This document shows positions 21,770 to 34,740 of a stretch of DNA of 64,000 nucleotides, piece by piece. Location of the stretch: contig JALCNW010000014.1 of NCBI GenBank assembly GCA_022649305.1, positions 1-64,000 on the forward strand, in the 5' to 3' direction. The translations under genes and the position numbers were made by a program. The first letter of the stretch is position 1. The number at the start of each line of letters is the position of its first letter. The notes beneath the pieces were generated by a model. It did not search any database. It was not told the origin of the DNA and saw only the letters and a list, made by a program, of their open reading frames with translations. The stretch comes from Enterobacter sp. GTDB taxonomy: Bacteria; Pseudomonadota; Gammaproteobacteria; Enterobacterales; Enterobacteriaceae.

Positions 21770-22723
21770 TTAGAACAGATTTTCGAGATCGGTGCTGTAG
21801 GCCTTACTGACCTTCTCACCCATCGCCTTAAGTTGTTGAATCATGCTGGTCAGCTTGCGGGCATATTGAGGGTCAGTGGCATAGCCTGCATTTTGCAGCG
21901 CCTGAGCGCCCTGCTCTGGCGTCGATGCCTGTGTCACCGCGGCATAGCGCGGGTTTCGGCTTAACAGGCCGACATAATCTGACAGCGCTTCCAGATAGGA
22001 GCTGTACACGCGGAATTTGGCCTTAACCTTAACGGCAGCGCCATTTTCATACTCCGTCGTGGTGATTTCTGTCGTCGGCCCTTTCCAGCCTGACGACGCT
22101 TTAACACCAAAAATGTTAAAGCTCGGATCGCCATTTTCACGTCGAATTTGTCGCTGACCCCACCCCGATTCCAGCGCCGCCTGCGCCAGAATAAGATGAT
22201 GCGGAACGCCGCTTTGCTCACTCGCAAGACGTGCGGGCAGCGAAAGCTGTGCCAGAAAATCTTTGCTGTCGCCGGACAGCGGCTCATCGTTGCTTTCCGC
22301 TGGCTTCGGCATCGCCTTGCGAACCATTTGCGTCAGCGCCTGATTCTGATAGCTGGCCACCGTCTCGAGGTCAAACTTCATCGGCACCTGCTGCGGCTGG
22401 TCTTCAGGCGGCACACCTTGTGCCGCCTGCATCTGTTTGACGATCATCTCGGCAAGGCCAAGGCCTTTACCTGATGTCATCTGCTGCGCAATCTGCTGGT
22501 CATACATGCTGGTGTAGAGTCGCGTAGAATCACTGCTGAACATGCCATCTTTCGGCAGCGCCTCGCGCATGCTTTTCAGCATCATCTGCACAAACATCCC
22601 TTCCACCTGACGGGCGACCGGGCGGAGGTTTGCCGCCGGGTCTTTACCTGCTTTGGTTTTCAGTTCATTGAGCGACTGGGCATCCCATGCCGCGCTTGTC
22701 ATCAGCTTGCTATCGCCCAGCAT
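21770..22723 (-). CDS. flgJ: Rod cap and peptidoglycan hydrolase FlgJ
   Basis: 317 residues (E. coli 313). The N-terminal half is the rod cap that guides FlgB/C/F/G assembly; the C-terminal half (from about 155) is a muramidase-like hydrolase opening the murein layer. The catalytic Glu is in AQAALESGWGQ. The start [13 protein letters not shown] overlaps the flgI stop by one base (TAATG); ten more upstream codons are rejected. Confidence 0.96.
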   Translation of the reverse strand: MLGDSKLMTSAAWDAQSLNELKTKAGKDPAANLRPVARQVEGMFVQMMLKSMREALPKDGMFSSDSTRLYTSMYDQQIAQQMTSGKGLGLAEMIVKQMQAAQGVPPEDQPQQVPMKFDLETVASYQNQALTQMVRKAMPKPAESNDEPLSGDSKDFLAQLSLPARLASEQSGVPHHLILAQAALESGWGQRQIRRENGDPSFNIFGVKASSGWKGPTTEITTTEYENGAAVKVKAKFRVYSSYLEALSDYVGLLSRNPRYAAVTQASTPEQGAQALQNAGYATDPQYARKLTSMIQQLKAMGEKVSKAYSTDLENLF

Positions 22724-23820
22724 TAGATGATTTCCAGTTTGGCGCGCAGGCATCCCGCGCTTTGCATGGATTGCAGAATCGACATCAAATCCATCGGCGT
22801 CGCGCCCAGCGCATTCAGCGCCCGAACGACGTTGTTCAGATTCGCGCTCGACCGTACGCTTTGCAGCGAGCCGCCGCTTTGACGGAGATCGATCTGGGTC
22901 TGCGGGGTCACAACCGTCTGCCCGCCACCAAACGGCGTATCCGGCTGGCTGACGTTAGCAGAACGGTTCACGCTGATAGACAGATTGCCCTGAGCCACTG
23001 CACAGCTGTCCAGCGTCACCTCACGGTTCATGACCACAGAACCTGTACGTGAGTTGATGATAACCTTGGCATCCTGAAGCGGAACGTTGATTTCCATATT
23101 CTGGATATCGGCCAGCATACGCACCTGGTTACTGCCACCGCTGGAGGTTTTGATCTGCACGGTACGCGCATCCAGCGCCGTGGCGCTGCCAAACCCGCGG
23201 CTGCGGTTGATGGTATCGGCAATTTGCTGCGCCATCGTGAAGTCATCGTTGTTCAGCTGCAGGTTAATGGTATTGCCTGTACCAAACTGGGTCGGTAACT
23301 CACGTTCAATGATGGCACCATTGGTGATACGCCCGCCGTTCAGCTGGTTCACCTGCACGCTGCTGCCACCCGCGGAAGCCCCTGCACCGCCGACCAGAAT
23401 GTTACCCTGGGCCAGTGCATAAACCTGGCTATCTACCCCTTTTAAAGGGGTCATCAGCAGCGTACCGCCGCGCAGGCTTTTGGCATTACCCATGGAAGAC
23501 ACCACCACGTCAATGGTTTGCCCCTGACGCGAAAACGCTGGATAGGATGCGGTGACCATGACTGCCGCCACGTTTTTCAGCTGCATGTTGGTCCCGGTTG
23601 GTACGGTGATACCGAGCTGGGAAAGCATGTTGTTCAAGCTTTGCGTCGTGAACGGCGTCTGGGTCGTCTGGTCACCCGTGCCGTCCAGCCCCACTACCAG
23701 GCCATAACCAATCAAGGAGTTTTCTCGTACGCCCTGTACGCTGGTGAGATCGCGAATACGGTCAGCCTGGGCGTAGGTTGCCAGCAGGACCAACGCCACT
23801 GCGAAGATGGATTTAAACAT
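22723..23820 (-). CDS. flgI: Flagellar P-ring protein FlgI
   Basis: 365 residues, the same as E. coli. A Sec signal peptide ([19 protein letters not shown]) precedes the mature P-ring protein starting [17 protein letters not shown]. It forms the ring around the rod in the peptidoglycan layer, helped by the FlgA chaperone encoded divergently at 29.1 kb. Confidence 0.97.
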   Translation of the reverse strand: MFKSIFAVALVLLATYAQADRIRDLTSVQGVRENSLIGYGLVVGLDGTGDQTTQTPFTTQSLNNMLSQLGITVPTGTNMQLKNVAAVMVTASYPAFSRQGQTIDVVVSSMGNAKSLRGGTLLMTPLKGVDSQVYALAQGNILVGGAGASAGGSSVQVNQLNGGRITNGAIIERELPTQFGTGNTINLQLNNDDFTMAQQIADTINRSRGFGSATALDARTVQIKTSSGGSNQVRMLADIQNMEINVPLQDAKVIINSRTGSVVMNREVTLDSCAVAQGNLSISVNRSANVSQPDTPFGGGQTVVTPQTQIDLRQSGGSLQSVRSSANLNNVVRALNALGATPMDLMSILQSMQSAGCLRAKLEII

Positions 23821-23832
23821 GGTTCACCTCGC

Positions 23833-24531
23833 TTACATCGGCGATAGATTAAGGAAGAAGCGCTGCAACCAACCCATATTCTGCGCTTCGTTGATGTAGC
23901 CGTTGCCGACGTACTCAATGCGCGCATCCGCCACCTGAGTGGACGGTACGGTGTTGGTGCCACTGATGGTGCGAGGGTTAACCACACCGGAGAAGCGAAT
24001 GAATTCAGTGCCCTGGTTGATGGCGATCTGTTTTTCACCCACTACGTGTAAATTGCCGTTCGCCAGTACCTGGTCAACGGTGACCGTCAGCGTACCGCTA
24101 AAGGTGTTGCTGGCATTCGCGCCGCCTTTACCATTAAAGGTATTGCCGCCAGAGGCTTCCACATCGGCGCGGGCATTGCCAAACAGCCCTTGCAGATAAC
24201 GCGGAACCGTATCGAAGCCAAAGTTAGTTTTGCCATCGCGGCTGGCATTCGCAGAGGAACTTTTGCTCGCGCTGACGTTTTCTTGCAGCACGATAGTTAA
24301 CGTATCGCCAATGTTACGTGGGCGACGGTCTTCAAACAGCGGCTGATAACCATAGTTGATCGGCTGCGCGGTCTGGAAAATTGAGCCGTTTACCACAGGC
24401 GCCGGGCCTGGAACGGGTTGGGCGGTAGTCGCACCCTGCACCAAAGGTTTTGACGGGATCAAGGCGCAACCGCTGAGGGTAACGGCCAGAACAGTCACTA
24501 TCGGATAACGAATCGCCGCGTTTTTTTGCAT
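23833..24531 (-). CDS. flgH: Flagellar L-ring lipoprotein FlgH
   Basis: 232 residues, equal to E. coli. The signal ends in the lipobox TLSGC (Cys22), so the protein is lipidated and forms the outer-membrane L ring. The conserved [20 protein letters not shown] and C-terminal [23 protein letters not shown] segments are present. Confidence 0.97.
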   Translation of the reverse strand: MQKNAAIRYPIVTVLAVTLSGCALIPSKPLVQGATTAQPVPGPAPVVNGSIFQTAQPINYGYQPLFEDRRPRNIGDTLTIVLQENVSASKSSSANASRDGKTNFGFDTVPRYLQGLFGNARADVEASGGNTFNGKGGANASNTFSGTLTVTVDQVLANGNLHVVGEKQIAINQGTEFIRFSGVVNPRTISGTNTVPSTQVADARIEYVGNGYINEAQNMGWLQRFFLNLSPM

Positions 24532-24556
24532 TGCCTTTATCTTCGAAAACAGGGAG

Positions 24557-24580
24557 CCGGTGCGGCGATTACCGCACCGG
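24557..24580 (-). other. Intra-operon hairpin between flgH and flgG
   Basis: Perfect 9-bp stem CCGGTGCGG / CCGCACCGG with a 6-base loop in the 57-base flgG-flgH gap. No U-run follows, so it does not look like a terminator; it may mark an mRNA processing or stability boundary within the flg transcript. Confidence 0.5.
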
Positions 24581-24588
24581 GCTACACC

Positions 24589-26138
<1,550 letters not shown>

Positions 26139-26158
26139 GACAACATCCCGTTAAACGA

Positions 26159-27409
26159 TTAACGCAGGTTAACCAGCGTGTTGAGGATCTGATCCTGGGT
26201 TTTGATGGTCTGCGCGTTCGACTGATAGTTACGCTGTGCGACGATCATGTTTACCAGCTCTTTGCTCAGGTCAACGTTAGAGGCTTCCAGCGCGCCGTTA
26301 GTCAACGAACCGAAGTTACCGGTGCCCGCCGTACCCAGCAGCGCTACGCCAGAGGACTGCGTTGCAGACCAGACGTTGTCACCTTCAGATTGCAGACCTT
26401 CGTTGTTGGCGAAGTTCGCCATCACGATCTGGCCCAGAACCTGATTCTGCTCGTTCGAGTAGTTACCCACTACGGTGCCATCGTCGTTAATCTGATAGCT
26501 CACCAGGTCACCCGGCTTGTAACCGTTTTGATTGGTCGCCACCACGTTGTTTGCGCCGGTGTTCTGCTGCATTGAGTTCTGGAAGCTCAGGGAGAACGTT
26601 GCCGCAGTTGCACCACTCACGGCACCCGTGGTGATGTTGATAGCGGGAGTGGCGTTCGCGGTTGTGCTCAGCACACCAGCGCCATTGTAGTTATATATGC
26701 CTGCCAGATTACCGTTGTTATCAAAACTCATCTGCGCGGCTTTTGTCGCCGTGGAGTTTGCTACGCTGCCATCCTGGGTATAAAGATCCCATTTGTTGTC
26801 TGCTGTTTTCACATAGTAGACATACATGTTATGGGCGTTACCCTGGGTGTCGAAGACGGTGACGGTCCCTTTTTTGTTGTAGGTATCCGTGTTAGTCGCA
26901 TCGAAAGCGGCGGTCTGCACATCATCCGTGGAATTCAGGTTGATCTGCTGGGTCGCAGTGGTAGTTGCTTTTGCCGCCATCAGCGTGTTGGGGATGGTAA
27001 TTGCCTGCGGGTTGGCACCGGTCTGAATCGTCGGTGGTGTACCTGCCGTCGGGTAACCCGTCAACTGTAAACCCTGCATGTTAACCAGAGTACGGTTTTC
27101 GTCCAGTTTGAACTGACCGTTACGGCTGTAAAACACGGAGCCGTTGCTATCGGTCATACGGAAGAAACCATTCTGGCTGATCGCCACGTCCAGACCACGA
27201 CCGGTGTTGGTGGTGGTGCCATCGGTAAAGTCCTGAGTGATACCCGCGACTTTAACGCCCAGGCCCACTTTGGAACCGGCAAACATATCGGCAAAAGAAG
27301 CAGAACCCGATTTGAAACCATAGGTCGCGGAGTTGGCGATGTTGTTGCCAATAACGTCCAGGTTGGTGGCCGCAGCATTCAGGCCGCTGACCGCTTGAGA
27401 AAAGGCCAT
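26159..27409 (-). CDS. flgE: Flagellar hook protein FlgE
   Basis: 416 residues, about 14 longer than E. coli FlgE. It builds the curved hook under the FlgD cap. The N-terminal motif (LDVIGNNIANSATYGFKSG) and C-terminal motif (SNVDLSKELVNMIVAQRNYQSNAQTIKTQDQILNT region) are conserved; extra length lies in the variable middle, an Ala/Thr/Asn-rich stretch around residues 235-290. Confidence 0.97.
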   Translation of the reverse strand: MAFSQAVSGLNAAATNLDVIGNNIANSATYGFKSGSASFADMFAGSKVGLGVKVAGITQDFTDGTTTNTGRGLDVAISQNGFFRMTDSNGSVFYSRNGQFKLDENRTLVNMQGLQLTGYPTAGTPPTIQTGANPQAITIPNTLMAAKATTTATQQINLNSTDDVQTAAFDATNTDTYNKKGTVTVFDTQGNAHNMYVYYVKTADNKWDLYTQDGSVANSTATKAAQMSFDNNGNLAGIYNYNGAGVLSTTANATPAINITTGAVSGATAATFSLSFQNSMQQNTGANNVVATNQNGYKPGDLVSYQINDDGTVVGNYSNEQNQVLGQIVMANFANNEGLQSEGDNVWSATQSSGVALLGTAGTGNFGSLTNGALEASNVDLSKELVNMIVAQRNYQSNAQTIKTQDQILNTLVNLR

Positions 27410-27426
27410 GACTTACTCCTGATAAA

Positions 27427-28137
27427 TTAAATAATTTGGCGAACTTCGTCGAGTGTGGTGGTACCAGAAGTACCCAAGTCCAGTTTGTTACCGTCGCTAC
27501 TGCGAATCACGCCCTGAACCAGTGCGAACTGCAGTGGTTGAGCCACCAGCTGATTCGTACCGCTGCTAGCGGAAATCGCCACTTTATAAGAACCATTTGG
27601 CGCAGTGGTCCCGTCAGTAAGCGAACCATCCCAGGTAAAGGTATGAACGCCCGCTTTCAGCTCACCAATATCAATGGTGCGCACCACGGTGCCGTCTTTA
27701 TTGGTGATCGTTGCCGTCACTTTGTCCGCCGCCTGCTGCAGTTCAACGCCAAACGGGGTCGTGGTGGTGGTGCTTGAACCATCGGTGGTGCTGGTCCCTG
27801 CCAAAATGGTGGTACCTGGAATCATCACGCCGTGGCCAATCAGATTACTGGCCTGTAGGGACTGGCTATTGTCGATTTGACCCGACACCGCACCCAGTGT
27901 GGTATTAAGCTTCTCGATGCCGCTAACGGTACTGATCTGCGCAAGCTGCGTAGTCAGTTCGTTGTTCTGCATCGGGTTAGTCGGATCCTGGTTCTTAAGC
28001 TGGGCAACCAGCAGCGTTAAAAAGCTGCCTTGCAGGTCGGATGCACTGTTTCCGGTCAGGGAGCTGGAGCCGGTTGAGGTGCTAGTGTTACTGACGCCGG
28101 TGTTAGTCCGGTCGTTCACATTGACGGCAATGGACAT
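27427..28137 (-). CDS. flgD: Hook assembly scaffold (cap) protein FlgD
   Basis: 236 residues (E. coli 231). FlgD caps the growing hook and is discarded later. The N-terminus is Ser/Thr-rich (TGVSNTSTSTGSSSLTG), followed by the conserved FLTLLVAQLKNQDPTNPMQNNELT motif region and the FlgD Ig-like and Tudor-like domains. Confidence 0.96.
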   Translation of the reverse strand: MSIAVNVNDRTNTGVSNTSTSTGSSSLTGNSASDLQGSFLTLLVAQLKNQDPTNPMQNNELTTQLAQISTVSGIEKLNTTLGAVSGQIDNSQSLQASNLIGHGVMIPGTTILAGTSTTDGSSTTTTTPFGVELQQAADKVTATITNKDGTVVRTIDIGELKAGVHTFTWDGSLTDGTTAPNGSYKVAISASSGTNQLVAQPLQFALVQGVIRSSDGNKLDLGTSGTTTLDEVRQII

Positions 28138-28148
28138 ACGTGTCTCCT

Positions 28149-28553
28149 TTACTGGCCGAGAGTGAGCGTTTTGAGCATCATGCTCTTGACGGTATTAAGC
28201 ACTTCGACGTTTGCCTGATAGCTGCGGGATGCTGACATGGTGTTCACCATTTCGCCTACCACGTCGACGTTCGGCATCTTCACGTAGCCGCTCGCATCGG
28301 CCAGCGGGTTGCCGGGTTCGTACACCAGTTTGTCCGGTGCCTGGCTCTCTACCACATCGGAGACTTTCACGCCGCCCGTTGCCGCTCCCGGCGCAGCATT
28401 GACCTGAAAGACCACCTGTTTTGCACGGTATGGCTGACCATCTGGTCCGGTTACGCTGTCGGCGTTGGCCAGGTTACTGGCGGCGACGTTCAGACGTTGG
28501 GACTGTGCGGTGAGTGCCGAACCGGCGATATCGAAGATATTGAGTAAGGCCAT
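28149..28553 (-). CDS. flgC: Proximal rod protein FlgC
   Basis: 134 residues, equal to E. coli. A proximal rod protein with the typical motif [13 protein letters not shown] near the N-terminus and [18 protein letters not shown] at the C-terminus. Ends 11 bases before flgD starts and begins three bases after flgB. Confidence 0.97.
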   Translation of the reverse strand: MALLNIFDIAGSALTAQSQRLNVAASNLANADSVTGPDGQPYRAKQVVFQVNAAPGAATGGVKVSDVVESQAPDKLVYEPGNPLADASGYVKMPNVDVVGEMVNTMSASRSYQANVEVLNTVKSMMLKTLTLGQ

Positions 28554-28556
28554 AAC

Positions 28557-28973
28557 TTAGTTGCCACCCTGCAGAACGGTCTGCATGCCTTTAATTTGTC
28601 CACCGAGAACCGTCAGCCCCATCTGATACTGCAGGCTGTTGTCGGCAAACTGGGTTCGCTCCCGGTCCATATCGACGGTATTGCCGTCAAGGGATGGCTG
28701 ATCGGGGATGCGGTAAAGTAAATCGGTAGACGGCGCAGTCATCGTCTGGGCGGGAATATGGCGTGAAGACGTCAGCGTCAGAGCGACACCCGTACCTTCG
28801 GCTCTTCCACGCTCCATCACTTTTTTAAGTTCACTGGAAAAATCAATATCGCGCGCCTGATACCCGGGGGTATCCGCGTTCGCGATATTGGCGGACAGAA
28901 TCTCCTGCCGCTGGGCGCGCAGGTTGAGCGCTTCCTGTTGAAAACGTAACGAGGCGTCGAGTTTATCGAGCAT
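28557..28973 (-). CDS. flgB: Proximal rod protein FlgB
   Basis: 138 residues, equal to E. coli. First gene of the flgB-flgJ operon. FlgB sits at the rod base near FliE. The rod motif appears as [22 protein letters not shown]. The class 2, FlhDC-dependent promoter should lie in the 158-base gap to flgA. Confidence 0.97.
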   Translation of the reverse strand: MLDKLDASLRFQQEALNLRAQRQEILSANIANADTPGYQARDIDFSSELKKVMERGRAEGTGVALTLTSSRHIPAQTMTAPSTDLLYRIPDQPSLDGNTVDMDRERTQFADNSLQYQMGLTVLGGQIKGMQTVLQGGN

Positions 28974-29131
28974 GTCTCCTCCGCTGAAGGCGAAATTTCA
29001 GCAGGTAGCTTAAATCTCAACCCGTGTGCGTTATCGACGGAATAAGCGCAAAATGCGTCGCTATTTATTGCGTTGATGAGATTCCACTACGGGTAGAATC
29101 CTGTTAAATCCAGAAACCGCGGGAATTTGAG
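28974..29131. promoter_or_regulatory. Divergent flgA / flgB promoter region
   Basis: 158-base gap between the head-to-head flgA and flgB genes. In E. coli and Salmonella this gap binds the FlhD4C2 master activator and drives both operons as class 2 promoters. I see AT-rich blocks (TTATTTATTG type) but cannot place the FlhDC half-sites with certainty. Confidence 0.6.
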
Positions 29132-29791
29132 ATGCTGACGTTTAAAAATGCCCTTGCTGCAACCCTACTGTTTTTAAGCCCTTTCGCTCACGCCGAGGAT
29201 CTTAATACTCAGTTGACGGCATTTTTCGCGCAGCGTCTTGCAGGATTTAGCGATGAGGTCACGGTCAAAGTCCGTACACAGCCGAACCTTCTCCCTTCCT
29301 GCGAGCAGCCCTCGTTCAGCGTGAGCGGTAATACCAGTCTGTGGGGCAACGTCAACGTCCTGGCGCGCTGTGCCAATGAAAAACGCTATTTACAGGTTGC
29401 GGTGCAGGCGACGGGCAATTATGTTGTCGCCGCGCAATCTATTGCTCGCGGCACTATTTTACAACCTGGCAGCGTGGCGCTTAAACGCGGTCGTTTAGAC
29501 CAACTTCCGCCGCGGACTATGCTGGATATTAACCAGGCTCAAGATTCCGTCAGCTTGCGCGATCTGGCACCGGGTCAAGCGGTACAACTGTCCATGCTTC
29601 GCCAGGCATGGCGTGTTAAAGCGGGACAGCGCGTCATGGTGATTGCCAACGGTGATGGCTTTAGCGTGAATGGCGAAGGCAAAGCGCTGAACAACGCTGC
29701 CGTGGCCCAAAATGCCCGCGTAAGAATGTCCTCAGGCCAGGTGGTGAGTGGGACGGTCGGTTCTGATGGGAATATTCTGATTAACCTATAA
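29132..29791 (+). CDS. flgA: Flagellar P-ring assembly chaperone FlgA
   Basis: 219 residues, equal to E. coli. A signal peptide (about 21 residues, ending in SPFAHA) directs it to the periplasm, where it assists FlgI polymerisation into the P ring. The C-terminal SAF domain (VSLRDLAPGQAVQLSMLRQ, and NARVRMSSGQVVSGTV) is clear. First of flgAMN. Confidence 0.96.
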   Translation: MLTFKNALAATLLFLSPFAHAEDLNTQLTAFFAQRLAGFSDEVTVKVRTQPNLLPSCEQPSFSVSGNTSLWGNVNVLARCANEKRYLQVAVQATGNYVVAAQSIARGTILQPGSVALKRGRLDQLPPRTMLDINQAQDSVSLRDLAPGQAVQLSMLRQAWRVKAGQRVMVIANGDGFSVNGEGKALNNAAVAQNARVRMSSGQVVSGTVGSDGNILINL

Positions 29792-29797
29792 TCTTTT

Positions 29798-29824
29798 TAA
29801 AGATTTCGCGGCGACTGCCGATAA
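29798..29824 (+). promoter_or_regulatory. Sigma-28 (FliA) promoter of flgMN
   Basis: TAAAGATT, an 11-base spacer and GCCGATAA, an almost perfect match to the class 3 consensus, right after flgA and 60 bases before flgM. This gives FlgM synthesis from both the flgA class 2 transcript and its own FliA-dependent promoter. Confidence 0.9.
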
Positions 29825-29884
29825 ATAATCAACAAATGATGATGTCAGGCGCCAACGCCGCGAACCCTCTATGAGGACAATACA

Positions 29885-30175
29885 ATGAGCATTGATCGTA
29901 CATCGCCCCTAAAACCGGTTAGCACTGTACAACCTCGTGAAACGAACGATATCCCAGCGCCGAAAACGCGTCTGGAAAAATCGTCTACAGCGAACAGTAC
30001 CAGCGTCACGCTCAGTGATGCACAGTCCAAACTGATGCAACCTGGCACCAACGACATCAATATGGAACGCGTTGAAGCGCTGAAAACCGCCATTCGTAAC
30101 GGCGAGTTGAAAATGGACACCAGCAAAATTGCTGATGCGCTGATCCAGGAAACAAAAAGTTTCTTAACTGAGTAA
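29885..30175 (+). CDS. flgM: Anti-sigma-28 factor FlgM
   Basis: 96 residues (E. coli 97). FlgM binds FliA until the hook is complete, then leaves through the flagellar export channel. The disordered N-terminus ([20 protein letters not shown]) and the sigma-binding C-terminal half ([12 protein letters not shown] ... [25 protein letters not shown]) are conserved. Strong GAGGACA ribosome site. Confidence 0.96.
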   Translation: MSIDRTSPLKPVSTVQPRETNDIPAPKTRLEKSSTANSTSVTLSDAQSKLMQPGTNDINMERVEALKTAIRNGELKMDTSKIADALIQETKSFLTE

Positions 30176-30183
30176 ATAACCGT

Positions 30184-30606
30184 ATGAGTCGACTGTCAGA
30201 AATACTGGATCAAATGACGGTAGTCCTGAACGACCTGAAGACGGTAATGGATGCCGAGCAACAACAGTTGTCCGTGGGTCATGTCAGCGGCAGCGCTTTA
30301 CAGCGTATTACTGAAGATAAAAGCTCGCTGCTGGCAACCCTGGATTACCTGGAGCAACAACGTCGTGCGGAGCAAGACCCGCGACCCAGCGCCAATGGCG
30401 ATATCGTCCAGCGCTGGCAGGTTATTACGGAAAAAACTCAGCATCTTCGCGATCTTAACCAGCACAACGGCTGGTTGCTGGAAGGACAAATTGAGCGTAA
30501 CCAGCAGGCCATTGAGGTGTTAAAACCCCATCAGGAACCTGGGCTGTATGGCGCAAATGGTCAGACATCCAGTTCGCGTAGCGGCGGGAAGAAGATTTCA
30601 ATTTAA
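30184..30606 (+). CDS. flgN: Flagellar export chaperone FlgN
   Basis: 140-residue, largely helical cytoplasmic chaperone that delivers FlgK and FlgL to the export gate. It begins eight bases after flgM. The N-terminal MSRLSEILDQM and glutamine-rich middle match E. coli FlgN; the C-terminal chaperone region is more diverged. Confidence 0.94.
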   Translation: MSRLSEILDQMTVVLNDLKTVMDAEQQQLSVGHVSGSALQRITEDKSSLLATLDYLEQQRRAEQDPRPSANGDIVQRWQVITEKTQHLRDLNQHNGWLLEGQIERNQQAIEVLKPHQEPGLYGANGQTSSSRSGGKKISI

Positions 30607-30630
30607 TTGCTAACGCGATTAGAGAGGTTA

Positions 30631-30660
30631 TGGGGAGCACCATCTGGTGACTCCCCTTTA
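30631..30660. terminator. Terminator between flgN and murJ
   Basis: Stem GGGGAG-CACCA / TGGTG-A-CTCCCC with a 2-base loop and TTTAGTT on the plus side, between the convergent flgN and murJ genes. Confidence 0.6.
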
Positions 30661-30665
30661 GTTGT

Positions 30666-32256
<1,591 letters not shown>

Positions 32257-32312
32257 AAGCGCTTAGTCTACCCATATTTAAGCGAATTACTATCGGCAGA
32301 TGTTACGGCCGG

Positions 32313-33236
32313 TTATTCGCTCATCGCCTCTCGCCACAGCTTTTCGACGACACGCTGGGCCATAATTGCCTGCTCGCCGGCCGTTTCAGGAACCGTCTGA
32401 TTTTGCACACATTCAATAAAATGACGCACGCAGCCAACGAAACCGCGTTGCTCCAGAGTACTTTGCCATCCCGGAATCGGGCGAAAGATCACCCCTTCTC
32501 CTTTTTCTTCGCGCCATTCGCGCATATCGGTGACATCGTATAACGCGCCGTCCGTGACCGCCTGGACCACTTCACGCTGGCTACCCGCCCGTCGATGCAT
32601 GCTGGTTGTCACCTGCAAATGGTCAACCCCAAAATGGTGCTCGGCATAGACCATTTCACCTTGATCGTTCGTTTGTAAGGTGCCACTTTTGAGCTGCGCG
32701 CTCCCACCAGACAGCCATAGCGCGGTATCCACCACGTGGAGATAGTCGTCCAGCAGGGTAAAGCGCAGATCGTTAGGGCCAATGCTGTCGGTACGATGTT
32801 TATCCATTCGCAACGAGACGGCACCGCCGAGCTGGGCTTTTAAATCTTGATAGCGCGGAGCGAAACGGCGGTTAAAACCCACCATCAGCGTCAAATTCCT
32901 GCGCTCGGCCAGTTCAATTAACCGTTCAGCGTCTTGCACGTTTTCAGCCAGCGGTTTATCCACACAAACGTGGACGCCCGCGTTCAGTAACGCAGTGACA
33001 ACCTGGTAATGTGTCGATGTAGAGGTGTGCACAAAGACCGCATCGCACTCGCGAGCCAGATCGAGCAGCGACGCCGCATAGGGCATTCGCCACGTTTCGC
33101 AGATCTGCAACGCCTTCGCGCGGGTGGGCGACCATGCGCAGTGCAGCGTCCAGTCGGTTGCTGCGCCCAATACCGGCAGCCAGGCTTTTTGGGCTATACC
33201 ACCAAGCCCGACAACGCCAACACGTAGTTTTGTCAC
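32313..33236 (-). CDS. mviM: Gfo/Idh/MocA-family oxidoreductase MviM
   Basis: 307 residues, equal to E. coli MviM. The NAD(P)-binding GxGxxA motif is at residues 10-15 (GVVGLGGIAQKAW), with the family CVDKPLA (Glu/Lys-Pro) motif around 90-97. Substrate and pathway are not known; despite the old virulence name, no such role is shown by sequence. It starts two bases after yceH ends. Confidence 0.92.
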   Translation of the reverse strand: MTKLRVGVVGLGGIAQKAWLPVLGAATDWTLHCAWSPTRAKALQICETWRMPYAASLLDLARECDAVFVHTSTSTHYQVVTALLNAGVHVCVDKPLAENVQDAERLIELAERRNLTLMVGFNRRFAPRYQDLKAQLGGAVSLRMDKHRTDSIGPNDLRFTLLDDYLHVVDTALWLSGGSAQLKSGTLQTNDQGEMVYAEHHFGVDHLQVTTSMHRRAGSQREVVQAVTDGALYDVTDMREWREEKGEGVIFRPIPGWQSTLEQRGFVGCVRHFIECVQNQTVPETAGEQAIMAQRVVEKLWREAMSE

Positions 33237-33238
33237 GG

Positions 33239-33889
33239 TTAATCTCCTAAATGCGCGAGTAAAGCATCCAGACGCTGCTTTAGCTCTGCAACGTCGTTTT
33301 CCAACGCCTCGACGCGCGCAGCCAGCGCGGGGGCATTCTCGGGAGTCGTCGCCTCGACCTCACTCACCAGCGTTTCAACATCGCCGCTGAAAAGGTGCAT
33401 AAAGCGGCTTTCGCGTTTACCTGGCTCACGGGCCAGGCGCAAAACAAAAGGTCCATCTTCCCGACTGGCAAGCGTCTCTAGCGTCTGCTCGACTTCCTGC
33501 ATATCACTGAACTCGTGCATTCTGGAAGCCCGAGAGCGCAATTCTCCCGGCGTTTGTGCGCCACGCAGCAGCAAGGTAGTGATAATCGCGACTTCGGCGG
33601 CGTTGAGCTTCAGCGCGCCAAACTCGGAATTACAAAAACGCTGTTCATATTTAGTGACGCGATTCCCGAACCCGCTGACGGTGCGCAGATAGTGTCGTTT
33701 AACCAGTGCGTCCAGTTGTTCCTGCACGTCATGCTCGCTGAGATTCAATACTGGCTCACGATTTGACTTTTGGTTACACGCCATCGTCACCGCATTGACC
33801 GAAAGGGGATATTGCTCTGGCGTGGTGACCTGTTTTTCCAGCAGGCAGCCAATAACGCGCGCTTCGGTGGCAGTTAACTGATAGTTCAT
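33239..33889 (-). CDS. yceH: YceH, DUF480 protein
   Basis: 216 residues of the DUF480/YceH family (E. coli 215). Two winged-helix-like repeats and a C-terminal coiled-coil ([23 protein letters not shown]) are visible. The function is unknown. It sits between rimJ and mviM in one compact run. Confidence 0.9.
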   Translation of the reverse strand: MNYQLTATEARVIGCLLEKQVTTPEQYPLSVNAVTMACNQKSNREPVLNLSEHDVQEQLDALVKRHYLRTVSGFGNRVTKYEQRFCNSEFGALKLNAAEVAIITTLLLRGAQTPGELRSRASRMHEFSDMQEVEQTLETLASREDGPFVLRLAREPGKRESRFMHLFSGDVETLVSEVEATTPENAPALAARVEALENDVAELKQRLDALLAHLGD

Positions 33890-33898
33890 CTTTTCTCC

Positions 33899-34483
33899 TT
33901 AACGACCTGCGGTCCATTCTTTGGTGATTAACGCCGTCAGCACGTGGTCACGCCATTCGCCGTCGATGAGAAGGTAATCTTTGGCATAACCTTCTTTTTC
34001 AAATCCAAGTCGCGTCAGCAAATCGCCGCTACGCTGATTGTGCGGCATATAATTAGCCATAATGCGATGGATATGCTGCGTACGCTGCATATAGCGTATC
34101 GCCGACGTCAGCGCCTCAAACATTAAGCCCTGCCCTTGCCATTTTTGACCTATCGAATAGCCCAGATAGCAGGCGTGAAACGATCCGCGTACCACGTTAG
34201 AAAAGTTAGCGATGCCGATAATTTCTTTTTCCTCAGGATCCAGCAGCGCAAAATAATAGGCGGTCCCTTGCTTATGGAATTCTGCGATCATGTTGAGTCG
34301 TGCCTGCCAGCCAGAAGGGTAGCAATGGCTCTCGTCGCGCACGGGTTCCCAGGGTTTTAAAAACTGGCGATTCTCGGCGTAATAATCCGCCAGGCGCCAG
34401 GCATCACGCTCATGCACCAGACGAACGACCAGTCTGTCTGTTGTCAGGCGTACTTTTGGCACATTATTGCGATAGCCAAACAT
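33899..34483 (-). CDS. rimJ: Ribosomal protein S5 alanine N-acetyltransferase
   Basis: 194-residue GNAT acetyltransferase that acetylates the N-terminal alanine of S5. The start MFGYRNNVP has an AAGGAG site eight bases upstream; a GTG three codons earlier is less likely. The acetyl-CoA-binding region [14 protein letters not shown] carries the family Q/RxxGxG/A-type motif. Confidence 0.95.
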   Translation of the reverse strand: MFGYRNNVPKVRLTTDRLVVRLVHERDAWRLADYYAENRQFLKPWEPVRDESHCYPSGWQARLNMIAEFHKQGTAYYFALLDPEEKEIIGIANFSNVVRGSFHACYLGYSIGQKWQGQGLMFEALTSAIRYMQRTQHIHRIMANYMPHNQRSGDLLTRLGFEKEGYAKDYLLIDGEWRDHVLTALITKEWTAGR

Positions 34484-34740
34484 CGATACCACTCCTTCCC
34501 ATCACTTCTGTTCTACCCGTTATCTTTACTATACCTGCGCCAGTGCCTTCTGTGAAAACAGTGACATACCATTTTCTGCTCATTTCACAAAAATCGATGA
34601 AAATGCTGAATCAAACCCTCTTCTTGATAAAAAAATATTGTCGCTGGAGATATGGGAAAAAGTGCGGCGACACCGCAGAATATTAGCCTGCTCACCTTTT
34701 TCAACGCGAATGAACAAGCGTATTTTTCCCTGGAGGGAAA

